This document shows positions 31,856 to 45,100 of a stretch of DNA of 64,000 nt, piece by piece. The DNA comes from Escallonia rubra (lineage: Eukaryota > Streptophyta > Magnoliopsida > Escalloniales > Escalloniaceae). The stretch is from the NCBI GenBank assembly GCA_033065855.1, contig JAVXUO010000687.1:92001-156000 (forward strand). The letters are read 5' to 3'. Made by a program: the position numbers and the translations under genes. Under the pieces are notes generated by a model that saw nothing but the letters and a program-made list of their open reading frames with translations, had not been told where the DNA came from and made no database searches. Every line of letters starts with the position of its first letter. Within the stretch, counting starts at the first letter, position 1.

Positions 31856-32273
31856 TGTTGTATGTGGAGCCTGATTTCAATCAAGAGACGTTGTTACAAC
31901 GAGGTAGTGACCCGAAAGCAAGTTTTTGTGAGGTTGTCCCACATTGCTTAAGGAAAGAAGGTCACAACTTAGCCTAAGTATATAAGTGTTTTGTCCCACA
32001 TTGGTTATTTAGAGAAAGATCACCTCTTAGCTCTAAATAAATATACATGGTCTTGTATTGTTTTGGGTCAAGAGAGAAAACCACAACATAAAGTGGGGGT
32101 TAAGATTTTGGTTGTAACGCTGCTGAATAGTGAAATCGAAATCTGGTCATACTCCGGGGACGTAGCCATATTGGTGAACCTCGTAATTCTTGTGTTGTGC
32201 GTTTGGTTCATTTTAAATTTCTCGTTTCTTTTTTCTTCAATATATTGCTTCGTAGTCGCTGCGTTTCGTAACA
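31856..32273 (+). repeat. 3' LTR of copia A
   Basis: It runs TGTTGTATGTGG to GTTTCGTAACA, 418 bp, followed by the TSD GTAAG. See the 5' LTR for the comparison. Confidence 0.97.
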
Positions 32274-32339
32274 GTAAGGCTGCCATTAGAGAGAGAAAAT
32301 AGCTGTGAATGGGGTCTAGAGGCAGCCATGGCTGCCGTA

Positions 32340-32500
32340 AGAGTGAGGCAGTGACTGAGTGATGTGTGTGTGCGCGTGCGCGCGCGTGTGTATACAAGTG
32401 TGCGTGAGTGTGTTTGAGGACTACCGTGAAGGCAGTCACAGTATAGGTGTGTGGGTTTGTATTTTGAGTATGTTGTGTGTGTGTGTGGTGTGTTGTGTGC

Positions 32501-32544
<44 letters not shown>

Positions 32545-32960
32545 TTGTGTCCATGCGTGTGTGTGTGTAGCTTCCAAAAGAGCTGTATGCGTGTGTTTTG
32601 GGAGTGTTTGAGTGCAAAATGTATTGGTGTGTATGTGTGTTGTGTGAATACGGTGTATATGTGTGTATGTAACAGGTGTGTGGGTGTGTGTGTCAATCTG
32701 TGTGTTTGTGAGGGAAAGAAAGCTGCCAAGGCGGCTAGTGTGTGTGTTAGTGCTAAATGTATGTGTGCATATATATGGGTCTGTGTGTGTGTATGAGTAT
32801 ATTGCATGCATGAGTGTGTGCATTTGAACTAAGTAATGTGGAGTGGTGTGTGCGTGAGTTTTGGGCAGGCAGTGTGCTGCCTGCAAGTGTTTGTGCGTGT
32901 GTGTGTTTGTGTGTGTAAATCAATGTGTAATTTATGGGAGAAAAAAAGTTGTCAAGGCAG
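32340..32960 (+). repeat. GT-rich low-complexity domain of LTR2
   Basis: (GT)n, (TA)n and TGTGTATG runs mixed with GCAGCC/GGCTGC motifs. Long frames here (up to 272 codons on the minus strand) are Thr/His repeats. Confidence 0.9.
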
Positions 32961-35532
32961 CTTGCGCGCGCTAAGTGAACAAAGTGTAAGGGTTGTGAAT
33001 GGTCTAGTAGAGGCTGAGCGCAAAGGGGAAGAAGAAGAAAGGAAATACGGATCAGGATATCGGGATGACATTAAGTTCGGCACGTGCATTGGCTAGTGCG
33101 TAGTTATTGTTAGCACGTAAATTTTACAGTATAATACGTTAGGTTATATTAGAATTTCTAGCAAAATTTTATAATTTTCTGAAGTCGTATGTAATTTTAG
33201 TATTTTTTGTAATTTCAGATTTGTTAAATTCTTTTGGAGCCTTTAAACACGTCAAAATGTTCTGGAAAAAAATTAGAGTAATGTTTTTATAGTGTAAAGA
33301 AGTCCCAGTATAAATTTGGTGATTTTTAGAGTTTATTTGTTATCATTTCTATATCGCACTGGTTTTAGCAAAATGAAAAGTTTTAAAATAGTTTTGATTT
33401 CTTTTAAATTCTGATTTCAATTTTTATAATTTTTATAAGTACTCTAAAGCTGTTACAAAAAATATGGGACTTTGTTTTCACCTAGGACTAATTATGGCTA
33501 TTTACGGATTTTTATTGTATTTAAAGAAATTATTTTTAATTCAAAAATACTTGAAATTTTAGAAATTTTAGAAATTTTATTTTCATTTTATGTGTTATTT
33601 TAAGTCATAAATTTTTTTTATGGGAATTATATCTATTTTGGGTTATTATTTAACCTCGAGTAGTGTGTCGGGTTTTCAGACTAGGTTGGTCGTGTGTGGG
33701 ACCCGCTTTGAGCTGCAAGATTTCGGAGTTGAGAGTGAGTACGCTATGGGTAGTTATTATTAGGTTTATAGTATAGTAGTGTAGATTATTTTTCTAATAA
33801 ATAAATTTGCCAATCTACATTGATTCAGAGAATTTGATCGAGGTCGATTAGCCTCGCTTAGCTGGGATTGAGGTAAAAAGTTCTATCTGAAACCCCATTT
33901 CCTCTGATTGATATCGTATATAATTTTCTAAGTTATTATCAAACTTTTAATGAACTCTGATATTTTATTTGTCATGAAATTGTTTTCAAATGCCAGTGAA
34001 ACCGTAATTTGAGTCTTATAGCGATCGTTTGTAATTCTTTATTTCTCATTTGTTTTATTTAATTCAATCACTGAAAAACTTTCTGAATTGTGTTTAATTC
34101 CTTGAATATTGACATGAGTTAGTAAACCTGAGAGTTATTAGGATGGTGTGTATTGTTGGCGTTATAAGGATGGTCTGTTGGTTAGGTTAAACTAGTACCT
34201 AAATGGACTAGTCAGTGCACATACGCATATGTAAAGCGTATCGAGCACTGTCGGGGTGGCTTTGCTATAGTGTACTGTTCATGTTCAATGTTTTCTATTT
34301 CTTATTTTATTATACATAAAATGTTTTGAATGAGTGTTAATTGAGGGATAGTCGATACTCGTCCCTATCTTGATATCGAAATAACTGAGATTCCATTTAA
34401 AAGTGCTTCAAAAAGATGATATTTGACTTGAATGTAAAATCAATCGAATCGTTCGTCTATATCGAAATGTTGTGTTTTATTTGAAAATCCTTTTAAAAAT
34501 TATCATTTGACAGTGAATGTAAAATCGTCCGCATCGTTTTGTTATTTTAAATCTTTGATCGACCTTACTGGGCTCTCAAAAGCTCACTCTCCTTTGATTC
34601 CTTTCTGCAGGTGATAACCAACCATAGGATATTTCAAGTGATTAGAGCCTGAATAAGAAGTCGACGGGAAATGTTACTATTTCTTTTAGTTAAGCCCCTA
34701 CGAAGAAAGTAATGTTTAACTTAGTTTCCCCAGTATTTAAATTTTAGTGCTTTATTTAAGAAAGTGTAATTGAGAGTTTGAGTTATTGTAGAAGCTCTGA
34801 TACACATCGGGACTTCCTTATCGAATTTAGGTAATTAAATGATTAAGTGATTGATTGATCGATTATGTAACATTCCGAAAAATTTCGGGATGTTACAGTA
34901 TGTCACTTCATAAAGAAATGACACACAAGCTCTAAAGAGAATAAATAAGCTTTTGGACCCCTTAAAATGAAGGCCAAGGTCCCTTTTTATAGTGATCAGG
35001 ATCGCACATAAGATTGACAATGCCAATCTGCAAGCCTGGAGATAAGTCAGAATAAGTGATAATATCGTCGATTCACAAAAGCCAACTAATAGGTCGGTTA
35101 GTCGAAAACCGGCCAGTTTACCCCATAATTTTTGTCTATTTATTTTACGAATCTTGGGTTATTATAATGTCCGAAGTAGGTAATTATCTTAATCAACTGT
35201 CAGGGATCTTTAGAAAATACTTCTCATATTCACACCAATCATTTTGTCACTCAAATTGATCCTCAAGTCTCCAAGTCAAAATTACCTTCTTGACTCTAAC
35301 CTAACTTGGGTTAACCCTTACTAACTAGGCTAGTTATCCAATGGACCAGACCTAATTAATTTGTGCTAAAGTGACTGGACTAAACTTGACCACCTATTGC
35401 ACTTATTTAAATAGATTAGGCTCATTATATTGTTAGGCCTACACCCATAATAATTAAAAACTTAATCGTTAATAAAGCCCAACATAAATTAATAAAAAGA
35501 TAACATAAAACGACAAAAATGGGTTGTCTACA

Positions 35533-36621
35533 ATTCCCAATTACTAAGACTCGCGACCCTGTGTCCGGCCATCGTAGCACGTGTGTCGCAAATATTTGAA
35601 GAGATTTGACAACTCAAGTATATACACTTCACATTACATTTTATGTGCGTCATGTTGTCTTTAGAACACTTTTTTTACATTTATTATTGCAATGCCGAAC
35701 TTATAATGTTCGGTGAGAATTAAATATTTGTGAAAGATGTTTGAAACTTATTATAGTGTCAATGTACCTTGGTAACAAAATGTAATATGGAATAATCAGG
35801 ATTTCCTTCTGAGACAACTTGATGTGACAAAAAAAATAAAAAAACTATGATAAATAGTGACAAATATTGTTGACAATTGGCATTAGTAATTCGCATTTGA
35901 TAGTAAGACCATAGTTTCTGCAATGAACTTTTTATACATTAAGTCTTTGATTAACAGTTCACGATGGATTTACTTATTGTATTTTAGTTAAAATAGTCGT
36001 ACTAATTAAGTCTAATTGTGTTTTCTATTAAAGTGTATAATATTTTTATTTCAAATTACTATTTAACGTGGAAAACACGTGATCCTTACTAATAAGTACA
36101 TAGATGTAACCACATGGATGAGGTTAAATGGCTAATATTTTTCTCCTCCAAATGCGCATTTTAAATTGAAGTCTTAAGAACTAATTATGGGTGTTTTTTA
36201 CTCATAACTTTTTTTTTCTACAAATTAAAGTGTTACTATAAAATAAGGGTGTTTTTTACTTCTCATAACATATCAAACTTCTTTCTATAAAATCTTTGCT
36301 TTTGTAAGAGATAAGGGTTATTTTGACTTTTACTAAAAAGAAAAGAAAAAAGTTCTATAAAAATCATGTAAAATCACACTTTAAAACTGCTGCATACTTT
36401 CTGAACATTATTACTAAAAAAATCCTATCAAACCTACCTCCATATATGTTACAGCTAAATTACACTTTAGCTATTACATCTTCTCTCAGCCAAATTTGAT
36501 TAAAGAAAATAACTTGCATATAATAAAGTTTCCGTAGCCTTTGAACTACTGTGCATGTGTATAGATTTCAAAACAAACATATTACTGTATTGAAGTTGTA
36601 GATTTTTATGTTTTGAATACA
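35533..36621. repeat. AT-rich dispersed repeat X, copy 1
   Basis: The stretch ~35600-36080 aligns with 48310-48785 in the same orientation: GACAACTC, TGGTGAGAATTAAATATTT-like, GATGTTTGAAACT, GTAATATGGAATA, TTGATGTGACAAAA and AATAGTCGTACTAATTAAG. No coding capacity or terminal structure was found, so the class is unknown. Confidence 0.6.
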
Positions 36622-37165
36622 CATGGGCGGATCTCTTGCATGACTTTGGGGGTGGGGGGGGGGGGGGGGGAACTTTCTGAAAAAAAATCATATTTACACA
36701 AATGCCATTATCTTATAACGTTAATTAATTAAGGTTTCGTTTAGTTGTATTTTTTACTCTTTATGTCACCGGTCCTCATAGTCTTCTTCTTTCTCATTCT
36801 TTTGCTCCATCTCCGTTCTTGTAAATTCTATATTGCAAATCTCCTGATCACGAAAAAAACACGAACCGATCAAGTTTAGTTTTTTTTTTTTTAAGTTTAA
36901 ATTCGTATAATATGTTAACTTATACGTGACTATTGTACTCATACAGTTAATAATTACATTAGTAATTTATCTATAGAGTAAGAGTTAAGTTTCTTCATAC
37001 AAGATTAGTAATTCGTTCTTGATTAACCTTACCAAGTTAAATAAATCATTATGAGAAGCAAAATTAAATGATTAGTAGTCAAATAGAGCAATTCTTTTAT
37101 GTTAGCCATCAATTTTTTAATGCATTTTTGACCCCCCCAGATTAGACTTTCTGGATCCGTCCCTG
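36622..37165. mobile_element. hAT-type MITE, 544 bp
   Basis: The ends CATGGGCGGATCT and (complement of the right end) CAGGGACGGATCC form a short inverted repeat close to the CAGGGGCGGATCC type of plant hAT elements. A perfect 8-bp TSD TGAATACA flanks it (36614-36621 and 37166-37173). Just inside the left end is a run of 17 G (36654-36670). No transposase frame is present. Confidence 0.88.
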
Positions 37166-37662
37166 TGAATACATACATATTGGTATGAGGAAGCTATCGT
37201 AAAACTATTTTTAGAGTTTTAAATGCATATATAATCATGACTTTAAGAATCACTAGGTCAAACCATTGTTCTCCTAATTATAATTTGGTTTCATGGCAAA
37301 GAAGTAATCATATGTTCGTTCTTTTTTTTTTGTTTTGTTGATAATACATATGTTCGTACTTGAATTATTGTAATACTCTTATTTGCATGATAACATGTTT
37401 TTCACATTGTTATTTCTTTGTATTTTCTATTGTAGCCCGAAATACCATATATTTGCAAGATAACATGTTCTTCATATGGTTACTATTGTTGCATATTCCA
37501 CTCTCATGGATAATAGGATTAGCTAAAGCTCAATTGATAAAGTCTTCGATTTATTTGAGCTTAGATGATTAATAAGTTTTTCTAACTTGAAAACTCTAAA
37601 GTTTTGATACGCAAGAGGTTAAATGGCTAAATGTTTTTTTCTTAAAACATCATTTTTAAATT
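37166..37662. other. AT-rich stretch without a gene
   Basis: The 70-codon frame at 37360-37572 is hydrophobic by composition and unremarkable. The phrase AGGTTAAATGGCTAA recurs here and at 36120, so the stretch belongs to repeat X surroundings. Confidence 0.5.
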
Positions 37663-39939
37663 AAACATAGGGATGAGTATCAACTCAATCTCTTAAATCA
37701 ATAATTATTTCAAAACACTTCAGGTGCATTAAAACAGAAACAAGAAATATTGAACATGAGTAGTACGATGTAGCAAAGCCACCGTGGCAGTGCTCGATAC
37801 GCTTTACATATGCATATGTACACTGACTAGTCTATTTAGGTACTAGTTTAACCCAAACAACAGACCATCCTTATAACTCCAGCAATACAGACCATCTTTA
37901 TAGCTCCCATATTACTATCTCATGTCAACATGCATTGAGAAGCAATAAACAGAATTCAAAACATTTTACGATAATTGAATAAATAAAACATATGAGAATA
38001 AACAAAGAATTCCAAACGATCGCTTATGGTTTAAGTTAGGGTTTCACTGGTAAAATCCAAATAATTTCAAGAAAATTTATAAAACAATAGTTCACTAAAT
38101 TTTGTGAAACAATTAAGATTAAACATATGGATTCAGAATGATGAGTAGGGTTCGGATAGAATTACTTACCTCGGTCCAAACTATACAATGCCACGCAACC
38201 TCGATCAAGATTCTCTGAATAAACCTAGATTGGCAATCCTTTTGTTTAGAACACAATCTATGCTACATTACTATAAACGTAATATCAATTACCCATCACG
38301 TGCTCACTTCTAACTCCGAAATTGCGCAACTCAAAGCGGTTCCCTCACACGACCAACCTAACTGAAAATCCTGTACGCTCCCTAATGTGTAACGATATCC
38401 CAAAATTCTTAATAAATTACAGTAAAACAATTTTATAGCTTAAAACATTATAAAAAGTCAACTATGAATTTTCTGAAATTTTTAATATTTTTGAATTAAA
38501 ATAATATCTTTAAATTCAATAAAAACCCATTAATAACCATAATTGTTTCTAGATGAAAATAAAGTTCCACACTTTTTATAACAGATTTAGAATACTTATA
38601 AAAATTATAGAAACTGAAATCATAATTTAAAAGGCATTAAAACTAGTTTTAAATTATTCGTTTTGCTGAAACCAATGTGATACGGAAACCATAGCAAATC
38701 AGAAAATATAAGCTTACAGAAAATATTAAAAATATATATGATTTCAGAAAATTATAAACTTTTATCAGAAATTCTAATATAGTCTAAGGTACTATAATTT
38801 AAATTTTCACATGCTAATATTCACCGTATACTATCGAATGTTCGCACCGTACTTTACACTAACCTAAAACCCGGTCCGCACTTCTCTTCTTCTTCCTTAT
38901 TGTTATTTATTTATTTATTTTATTTTTTTGCCCAACTCCTTCCTAGATTTAATCTCATGACCCTCCTCTTAACTCACTCACTCACACACGACACGCATGT
39001 ATATACTTATACACCCACACATACACCATTTACACACTTTTTCCTTTCAAGATTCATTTTACTCACACAGACACACAACACATGTTACACGCACACACAT
39101 CAAACCCACAACATGCACTCTCTTATCCCCTACACAGCCCACATTACACACACCATGAATACACAGACCATGCATACGCACATTCAACCACACAACACAC
39201 ACAGCAATATACACACTCATATACACACATCCGCTCCCCACTCTCACGCACACACACACACAAACACAAACACACAGGCCCATATGCACACATACACTCC
39301 TGAACACTCAGTTTCCATTTCCTTACACTCCCTCACAGGCCCCCCCTTGACCCCCGCATATACACACAAAACACACTTTCATTACACACACACACGAACT
39401 CTCACAGGCCCTCACTCATGGCACACCCCTTCCATTTTCATTATCCATATTTAACCACACACACACACAAACACACAATCCACCCAGCTGTCCTTCCCTC
39501 GGCATCCTTACACACACAGACCCATAGCTGCACTTCCTTCACTCAACCAACACAAACTACACCCACTGAAACACCTCCCTCACTCACATCTCTTCGGCAG
39601 TAATCCCTCACATAAAACACTCACAGGTAGCCCTCCTTCTTGCACACACCTACACACTTCATGGCACGCTCAAAACACACACAAACTCACACAAGGCACA
39701 AAGCTTCCTTTTTGGCAACTACAACCACGCACCTATGGACACACCAACACACCCCATTGTACACGCCTACCTTCCATCTCACACCCACTGCCTCACTCAC
39801 GGCAGTGGGTCTCTCTCTTTTTCCTTTCTTTTCAACACACTTGTGCACATATATAACACATATAGACTGAATATATATCCAACCATAAACAACCAAAAAT
39901 CTGCACATCTGCTAAAATACACGAACCCACTTCAGTTTA

Positions 39940-39973
<34 letters not shown>

Positions 39974-40264
39974 TGCCTCCTATACCCACCGAAATATACT
40001 CGATACACCTAGGCACTCTCATGGTTGTGTTTATCGCAGCCATTTTCCTTCACTACACACTCATATATGGTAAAACACGGCAACCCATGGCTGCCTATAG
40101 TTCAGCCTCTTCACAGCCCTCTCACGCATTTATTCACATACCCAAAATTCATATATACATAGATTAGAAACATAAATTTCAAAGAAGCCTTATCGGAAAT
40201 TCATTCGATTGCCAGAAAGATTTATCTCTTCGACCCTTCCTCTTTTCTCTCTCACTTTTAGGGT

Positions 40265-40296
<32 letters not shown>

Positions 40297-40671
40297 CCTG
40301 AAATGCCCAAAATAATTATTGACAATTATTTATGTGTTAGAATTTTTTTTTTTAACGGTTGTTACATAGCCCCGCTTCTGTAATCGTCGCTAGAAGTTGC
40401 TACATAAATACGCCGATGCTAAAAATGAATTGTCGGTAAAATTTTTCAAAATATATCATTAAGCTAATTATCACTAAGGACCTCAATCAATGTCACTTAT
40501 AATTTCCATCTTTAATTCATAACTTACGGGGGTTTTTTTTTTCAAAAATTTGTCGCTAAAGGTTACCGATAAAAATTCACTCGCTGAAATCGACGCTAAA
40601 TCCTGCATATAAAATTCGTCGCTTAATAACAAATTATCCGACTAGGCAATACCAAGGTTCGGGGTGTTACA
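37663..40671 (-). mobile_element. Truncated inverted copy of the large gypsy-like LTR (LTR3)
   Basis: On the minus strand it begins TGTAACACCCCGAACC at 40671 and follows LTR1: TAGCGACGA-like motifs, a CA/GT-rich domain, and GTAAAGCGTATCGAGCACTG (complement near 37780-37806). It stops ~0.5 kb short of the 3' end, so no TSD can be scored (right flank AACCA). The CA-rich frames (up to 184 codons) are not genes. Confidence 0.8.
39000..39850 (-). repeat. CA-rich low-complexity domain of LTR3
   Basis: ACACAC/CATACAC runs, the complement of the GT-rich domain of LTR1 and LTR2. A (TA)n tract lies at ~39942-39970 and another at ~40265-40292. Confidence 0.9.
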
Positions 40672-40699
40672 AACCAACATCGAATACATAGACAAAATT

Positions 40700-41900
40700 T
40701 TAACTATAGAAAAATTCATTTGTATCTTACATTGACCTATCTGGCAATATCTAAAACGAAGTCGCCGGCCAAATGTGCATCATCCTTATCCTTCTTCCTC
40801 ACATGCGTCATCATGTACGTTAAAGCACAGACCTTATCCTTCTCCAAGTTTGGGTGCTCAGCTGCATTCCTATGTCGGACGACATTGTGAGGCATCGAAA
40901 CCCCCTCCCCCCGGTGTGCGTAGGATCTCGATCATATCGGTTCTCCTTCCCACTCTTACTATTCACCTCCCAAGCTAGATCAGTGATCCACCTATTAACC
41001 ATCTGTCCCCATACAGATGGTGAGATCCAATAAGGGGAAACCCCTTCCACACTCCCCCATCGGGGAACCCTCGGGCAGTATCTTCCTTGCCCGCTCTAAT
41101 GTGTTGTTTAACCGTCGTTGGCAATTTTTGTCGATGTAGGCAAAAAAAAGCCTACCGCCTCAACGTCTGCTGCTCAACAGACTCAAACTCGAACCCTTCC
41201 TGTAAGGCATCTGATTACAGAATTAGTATGATTAATTGAAATATAAGGTACTAATTAAACAAATAATAGCTGACAAAAAGGAAAACCATACCTGCCACTC
41301 CTCCCACTAGGCCTCCCTCGTCCAGGCATCGAAGTCCTTCCAGTACATTAGTGGCTCAAAGAAGTAGCCCTTCACAAGGACGCCGATCTTCATTTTTACT
41401 AGACACTTCAGGATCCTGATAATGAATAACATTAATATCACTAAATAAGTGAACAGTAATAACTATCGAAATCATTAAAGTGTCAATTACTACGTTATGT
41501 GATTTTTTTACTTACTAGCCCTCCTCAGTGAGAATAACTATTTGTTTTCACTAGGAATCGATGCGCACCCTACGTGTCGGTCCACAGCCTCGACGAGATC
41601 TTACAAAACACTAACATTAATGCAATTCTAATATAATGTAAATATAAGCCTAACATTATGACTAAATGCTAATATCAAATATACCTGAGGTCCTCAAACC
41701 CACAGAAGAAAAAGAACCAGAGTTCGAATGGGAGGACTCGACCTGGGGCTGGGGCTACGGCTGCGGCTTGAGCTAGGCCTGCTAGATGTTGGCGATATGT
41801 GCCTCGTCATCAACATGCAATGCCGGGGTGGACGCAACTCGGCGTCTGCCTTGACCATGAATGGCCCGTAATCTATCCATAACTAATAACACGAAACTGA
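40700..41900 (-). pseudogene. tnpA-like gene of E2, decayed
   Basis: The order matches E1: a first segment (~41900-41690) with MDRLRAIHGQGRR and a Gln/Pro-rich part broken by stops, a segment near 41400-41290, a segment near 41205-41060 with frameshifts, 41050-40880 with YWISPSVWGQMVNRWITD, and ~40860-40730 matching the E1 HPDLEEDEVIAL exon. No continuous frame remains. The last exon present in E1 is missing because LTR3 begins at 40671. Confidence 0.6.
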
Positions 41901-42118
41901 CTTGTATAGAGGTAGTCCAAAGAAATTAACACATTAAAATGACAACACGAAACTGCTAGCACATGATTTTGATTACACTAAAACTGCAGAAACGCTATAT
42001 GAACCGAATGAACGAGTAAGTTAGAATATTACTACGGATAGTCAAGTATACGTCACACTATAAGATGACTTTGTTATTTCGTACCATTAAGTGAAATATT
42101 AAAGTTAATTATTACAAG

Positions 42119-45100
42119 AACATGCATGTTACAACATTACAAGTTAATCATCTTCATTTTCAGAGTCATCATCATATTTATCTTCGGACTCATCATCCTC
42201 TTCTTCTTGAGACTCGTCGTCCTTTTCATCTTGTAATTTAGCATCTTCATCAGTAGACTCAACCTCAACAATTTCATCTTTACAATTTCACCTTTTGCAT
42301 CATCAACAATTTCTGCATCTTTTGCATCATCATTTATGACTTCTTCTCCTAAATGAATTGTTGGTTGAAAAGGAAAATCATCCTCCTCGTTGTTCACCTC
42401 AATCGGTACCAAGACAGGTGCTTGGGCTGCTTCATAGGTGTCTACCTCACTGTCATATTTCTTGGACATAATAACAGTATACAAATTAATGAGATTTAGG
42501 ATTTACAACCTCTTCCACGTAGAACACTTGTGCAACTTGACTAGCAAACTTAAACGGTCGTCTAATGCAAGTCTTGACTTAACATTGACATCTACAATCC
42601 CTTGCGAGCTAACATGTAATCCTCTGCTACATGTAATATCAAACCAAGTACACTTGAACATTACTAAGCAGTTTTGGCTACCCATATATATTAGCTCAGC
42701 AATCTGATCCAGCTCTCTATACAAGTCCATGCAATTCTCGTCATAACAGTCGGCGTTGACCAAGACTCCACTATTTCATGTTTGTTTACTTCAGTCATCA
42801 TCTTTTGTGTTAAACCTAAACTTTTTGACGATATAGCCTCCATGACAAGATGCTTGTTTACTAGGGTCATGAGCTAGTACTTTCAACCGGGAGTTTACTG
42901 GTTTGTCAACCTATTGACCTATTATAGAAGACGGTAAAAATTAAGGATAAATCAGTGTACAAGTAAACCACATAATTATATATAACACATTGTCTAGTTT
43001 GGTTAAATATTTATATGTCTTTTGAACCATTCAAGACATTTTGATTTTTTATGAGATTCAAGTCCAACGGAATCAGTAATTTGAGATTTCACATCGAACT
43101 CATTGCAAATCGATATAGTTAACCCGCTGATCACACATTTTCAATTATTTTCAGTAATTATTTGAACACAGTAACTTACTACACGAAAGCTAAAACTTCT
43201 TCATAATTTAGAAATGCATATATTGTTGCAACGCTATACTCTTTATCCATTAGCCACAGAGTATAAGTTCATCCGAACGGACTACCTGACTGCTTGAATA
43301 TTGATAAATGCCCTTGTCAGTGTGTGCTGGCTCCGGGATCATTTTGGCCTAGTTGGTTTAACATTGTATCAACATTAGGCCCAAAATATTGGCTACAAAA
43401 GTTTGACAAGCTTTTCCATTGTGTAAGTCTCAGCAATTGAGCCCTCAACACGAGCTTTATTACAGACTTTTTCTCTTCAAATGAAACATGAACCTAGAAG
43501 TTTGGTGAATAGAATTAAGTGAAATATCAATGATAACAGTGTTTGGATTATGCGTAAACGAACAACAAGGAGTTAAAGGATTACCTCTCGAATGGATACA
43601 TCCACTAATACTGCACAGGTCTACCCATCTTAGCTTTATACGTCAACTGGCAAATGATCCATTGAATCAAAGAATGACGGTGAGAAGCTTTTCTCGAGTT
43701 TGCAAATTGTCACCACAATGTTCTTCTCAAGCACCTTCATATTACTTAACTGGAGTGTAAAAGAACATATATCTCGAAAGAAATTAGATAAATCCATCAA
43801 AGTCTCACATACAACCTTTGGCAACAATTTCTTGAAGGCGATAGGAATGAATATTTCCATAAATATGTGACAGCTGTGACTCCTTATCCCTTGAAATTTG
43901 CACTCTGAAACATTGCAGCAGAGAGATATGTTGCATGCATACCCATCCGAAAGCTTTAAATTCTTAACCTACTGACAGACCTTCTCTACCTGGTTCTTGT
44001 CTAGACAGTACGGTGCTTTCGGAAGTATCGTCCTCCTGCTGACTGTCCGAGCATTCAGTTCATGGCGTACACCCAACTGTTGTAAATTCTTTCTCGCTTT
44101 AAGGTGATCTTTCGATTTCCCCTTGACATTCATCACGGTGTTGAATACATTATCAAAAACATTCTTTTCAATGTGCATCACATCCATATTGTTTCAAATC
44201 CTCCAGTAGTTTAACTCCCAAAAAAATACATTATTTCCTCAAGTTGTGCTCTTTCCCATATCTTGGAATCTTTCCCGTATCCTGGAATACATGATCATGC
44301 TCTATTTTTTTTTTGTCGAATTTATCCTTCTGCCTACGGAACTGATGGTTTGGTGGCAAAAACTTACGGTGACATCCGAACCACGAGGGCTTTCCGCCAT
44401 GCTTTAACGTATGATTGAGGTTCACGTCCATACAAGCAAGGCATGTTAACTTTTCATGTGTTCTCTAGCCACACATCACTCCCAATACATGTAAATCGTG
44501 TGTAGTCCACATCAAAGCAGCCCTCATTTAAAAGTTGTTTTTAAGGGATGTATCATAAGTTTCGACTCCACAATCCCATAGCTATTTGAGATTATTAATC
44601 AACGGCCTTAAATACACATAGGCTTCTTCATGCACATGCCTTTATTCGGGACAATAATAAGAGGCCATGTGGAGTAAGGCGTGCTATATTGTCCGAAAGG
44701 ATTGAACCCATCGGTTGCCAAACCAATTCTAACATTCTGAACTTCCTGAGAAAAGGTAAGATGCTTGCAGTCAAACTCCTTCCACACATCGCCATTAGCG
44801 GGTGTGTCATCACATCGGCATTGCTGCTACGAGTCTCACAGTGAGCCCTCGTATGTTCAGTTGTATTAGAGGAGTAGTACATCCTCTGAAGTCTTGGCGT
44901 AATCGAAAAATATCACAATACCTTCCATGCAATATTTTTCTTTTTTCCTTTGTCTGGTTTATACCTCGAATGATCATACACCGGAAACCTTGTCAAGTCC
45001 TTATTCTCTTTCCAGAACAGTACACATTCGTTATTGCATGCACCTATCTGCTTGTAACTTAATCCAAGTTTCATCATCTTCTTCTTCGCATCGTAGCACG

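Larger units (their letters stand above)
24683..32273 (+). mobile_element. Ty1/copia element A (Tork/TNT1-like), young and nearly coding-complete
   Basis: Two 418-bp LTRs flank gag-pol. A perfect 5-bp TSD GTAAG lies at 24678-24682 and 32274-32278. The primer binding site and polypurine tract are in place. The order gag, protease, integrase, RT, RNase H is that of copia. Net of the CACTA insertion E4 (27582-30263 plus its 3-bp TSD) it is about 4.9 kb, the usual size. Lesions seen: TAG at 26980, TAA at 27577 with a +1 frame offset across the CACTA site, and TAG at 31511. Confidence 0.97.
23646..34897 (+). mobile_element. Solo LTR of the large gypsy-like family (LTR2), split by copia A
   Basis: It begins TGTAACACCCC and ends TTTCGGGATGTTACA, with a perfect 5-bp TSD GTATG (23641-23645 and 34898-34902). 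Without copia A it is about 3.66 kb and colinear with LTR1: TTAGCGACGA near the start, a GCAGCC/GT-rich domain (32274-32960), the ACAGTATAATACG block at 33128, GTAAAGCGTATCGAGCACTG at 34230 and GACCTTACTGGGC at 34561. No coding capacity is seen. Confidence 0.9.
22939..35532 (-). mobile_element. Ogre/Tat-type 5' LTR (LTR G), split by LTR2
   Basis: On the minus strand it begins TGTAGACAACCC (35532) and ends CGATTTGCCA (22939), next to the primer binding site. The intervening LTR2 with its TSD (23646-34902) accounts for all but ~1.34 kb. Left piece 22939-23645, right piece 34903-35532. No open frame of note is present. The downstream internal region of the element is absent, so this is a truncated copy. 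Confidence 0.6.

Noticed and set aside
36652..36670. Assembly gap or linker at the G17 run
   Set aside because: It lies inside a transposon with a perfect TSD on both sides, so it is read as a genuine homopolymer, although its exact length may be uncertain.
38900..39454. 184-codon open frame on the plus strand (and a 272-codon frame at 32068-32886 on the minus strand)
   Set aside because: They arise from CA/TG microsatellite-like DNA, are His/Thr repeats, overlap other frames and sit in LTR non-coding sequence.
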